A DNA stretch of 7,136 bases from Tannerella sp. GTDB taxonomy: Bacteria; Bacteroidota; Bacteroidia; Bacteroidales; Tannerellaceae. Shown here in pieces: positions 6,880 to 7,136 of this stretch. Numbering within the stretch: the stretch's first letter is position 1; each line of letters starts with the position of its first letter. The stretch spans positions 1-7,136 of the forward strand of contig JAITHS010000203.1 of assembly GCA_031279875.1 (NCBI GenBank), read 5' to 3'. The translations under genes were made by a program, and so were the position numbers. The notes under the pieces are model-generated. The model had not been told where the DNA came from and made no database searches. It saw only the letters and a list, made by a program, of their open reading frames with translations.

Positions 6880-6960
6880 GCTGGTTTGATAAAAAAGATC
6901 TACCGTGCAAAACGACAATCAAACCAGCTTGCGTAGCTGTCTTGACTCTTGCAATCTTGA
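6841..6960. repeat. Long inverted repeat (BIME/MITE-like) containing copy B and inverted copy C
   Basis: The core arms 6868-6890 and 6918-6940 are complementary at 22 of 23 positions; the left arm ends GGCTGGTTTGAT. The arms extend outward: 6841-6860 matches the reverse complement of 6941-6960 at 18 of 20 positions, with a 7-nt insertion (6861-6867) in the left arm. The loop is 27 nt and contains AGATCT. As RNA or single-stranded DNA this would fold into a stem of more than 40 bp. It lies between the PUL promoter region and the transposase, and carries no A-tract/T-tract pattern of a clean terminator. Confidence 0.75.
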
Positions 6961-7058
6961 CTTAGCAGTTTTGCGTTAACTTTTGAAATTTTGTCATAAC
7001 GTATTGACAAATAACAGCATACAAGCATTATTTTATTTTTCGATTTGAAATTCGTAAT

Positions 7059-7077
7059 TTAACGGCAAAAACGTTAA
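7059..7077 (+). promoter_or_regulatory. Small hairpin over the transposase ribosome-binding region
   Basis: TTAACG (7059-7064) and CGTTAA (7072-7077) are perfect inverted repeats with a 7-nt loop, ending 3 nt before the transposase ATG. Folding would occupy the region a ribosome must contact. In IS10 and IS50, structures of this kind limit transposase translation from read-through transcripts; the same role here is only an inference. Confidence 0.3.
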
Positions 7078-7080
7078 GTT

Positions 7081-7136
7081 ATGAATACAGGCAGGTATAT
7101 TTTCTCCCAGTTGCTGGATTTTGTGGACAAATACGA
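7081..7136 (+). CDS. IS4-type transposase (DUF4372-like N-terminus), first 18 codons
   Basis: The ATG at 7081 opens MNTGRYIFSQLLDFVDKY, cut by the window edge. This resembles the start of IS4-family transposases common in Bacteroidota, whose N-terminal DUF4372 domain begins with a 'M..GKYVFSQL.dF' pattern. The enzyme would be a DDE transposase acting on its own element's ends. Only 18 residues are visible, so neither the catalytic residues nor intactness can be judged. It diverges from the PUL. Recognition rests on recalled family similarity only. Confidence 0.72.
   Translation, partial: MNTGRYIFSQLLDFVDKY

Larger units (their letters stand above)
6286..7080. other. Long non-coding region between the susC-like gene and the transposase
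   Basis: These 795 bp separate two divergent genes. No reading frame here has a recognisable product. The right-hand part is repeat-rich and borders the insertion sequence; the left-hand part carries the presumed promoter and leader of the PUL. Between 6621 and 6697 I see only A/T-rich sequence without clear structure. No tRNA, rRNA or CRISPR array is visible. Confidence 0.8.
6961..7136 (+). mobile_element. Left end of an IS4-type insertion sequence (outer boundary not defined)
   Basis: The transposase start at 7081 implies an insertion sequence running out of the window. Its left terminus must lie upstream of 7081; I place it arbitrarily after the inverted repeat, because the right terminal repeat is outside the window and no target-site duplication can be tested. 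I found no convincing promoter for the transposase in this stretch. Confidence 0.4.

Noticed and set aside
6785..6960. CRISPR array or integron attC sites
   Set aside because: There are only three diverged copies, one of them inverted, with no regular spacers and no attC core-site pairs.

Overview
The window looks like a piece of a Bacteroidota chromosome, probably Bacteroidales. The evidence is a canonical SusC/SusD pair, three consecutive lipoproteins or TonB-dependent proteins encoded on one strand, A/T-rich translation starts without a Shine-Dalgarno sequence, and a promoter candidate matching the Bacteroidetes -33/-7 consensus. I cannot name a genus.

Almost everything is on the minus strand and forms one polysaccharide utilization locus (PUL). 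In transcription order it encodes a SusC-like TonB-dependent transporter (6285-3208), a SusD-like glycan-binding lipoprotein (3183-1654), a LamG/concanavalin A-like lipoprotein in the usual place of a SusE-type surface glycan-binding protein (1641-757), and the first 203 residues of a secreted glycoside hydrolase (609 to the window edge). The hydrolase resembles the 'glucoamylase family protein' / GH144 endo-beta-1,2-glucanase group. The first three genes are 24 and 12 bp apart. The hydrolase follows after 147 bp that hold a degenerate inverted repeat. Expected division of labour: the lipoproteins capture the glycan at the surface, the hydrolase cuts it, and SusC/SusD import the oligosaccharides. 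A beta-1,2-glucan substrate is an inference from the hydrolase family alone.

The 795 bp upstream of susC (6286-7080) contain no credible gene but much structure. Going upstream from susC, these are a strong hairpin with a U-tract about 45 nt before the start codon, a competing upstream stem, a 12-G homopolymer (12 C in the transcript), a 9-bp direct repeat with 18-bp period, a promoter candidate (TACTTTTG with ATTG 19 nt upstream), an 8-bp perfect inverted repeat, and a cluster of three related ~40-bp repeats, two direct and one inverted. This would give a leader of about 300 nt on the PUL transcript, with possible attenuation and possible slipped-strand phase variation.

At the right edge the plus strand begins an IS4-type transposase (from 7081, cut by the window), diverging from the PUL. 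No PUL regulator is visible. No wholly new protein system is evident; the most unusual part is the structured, homopolymer-containing leader of susC.
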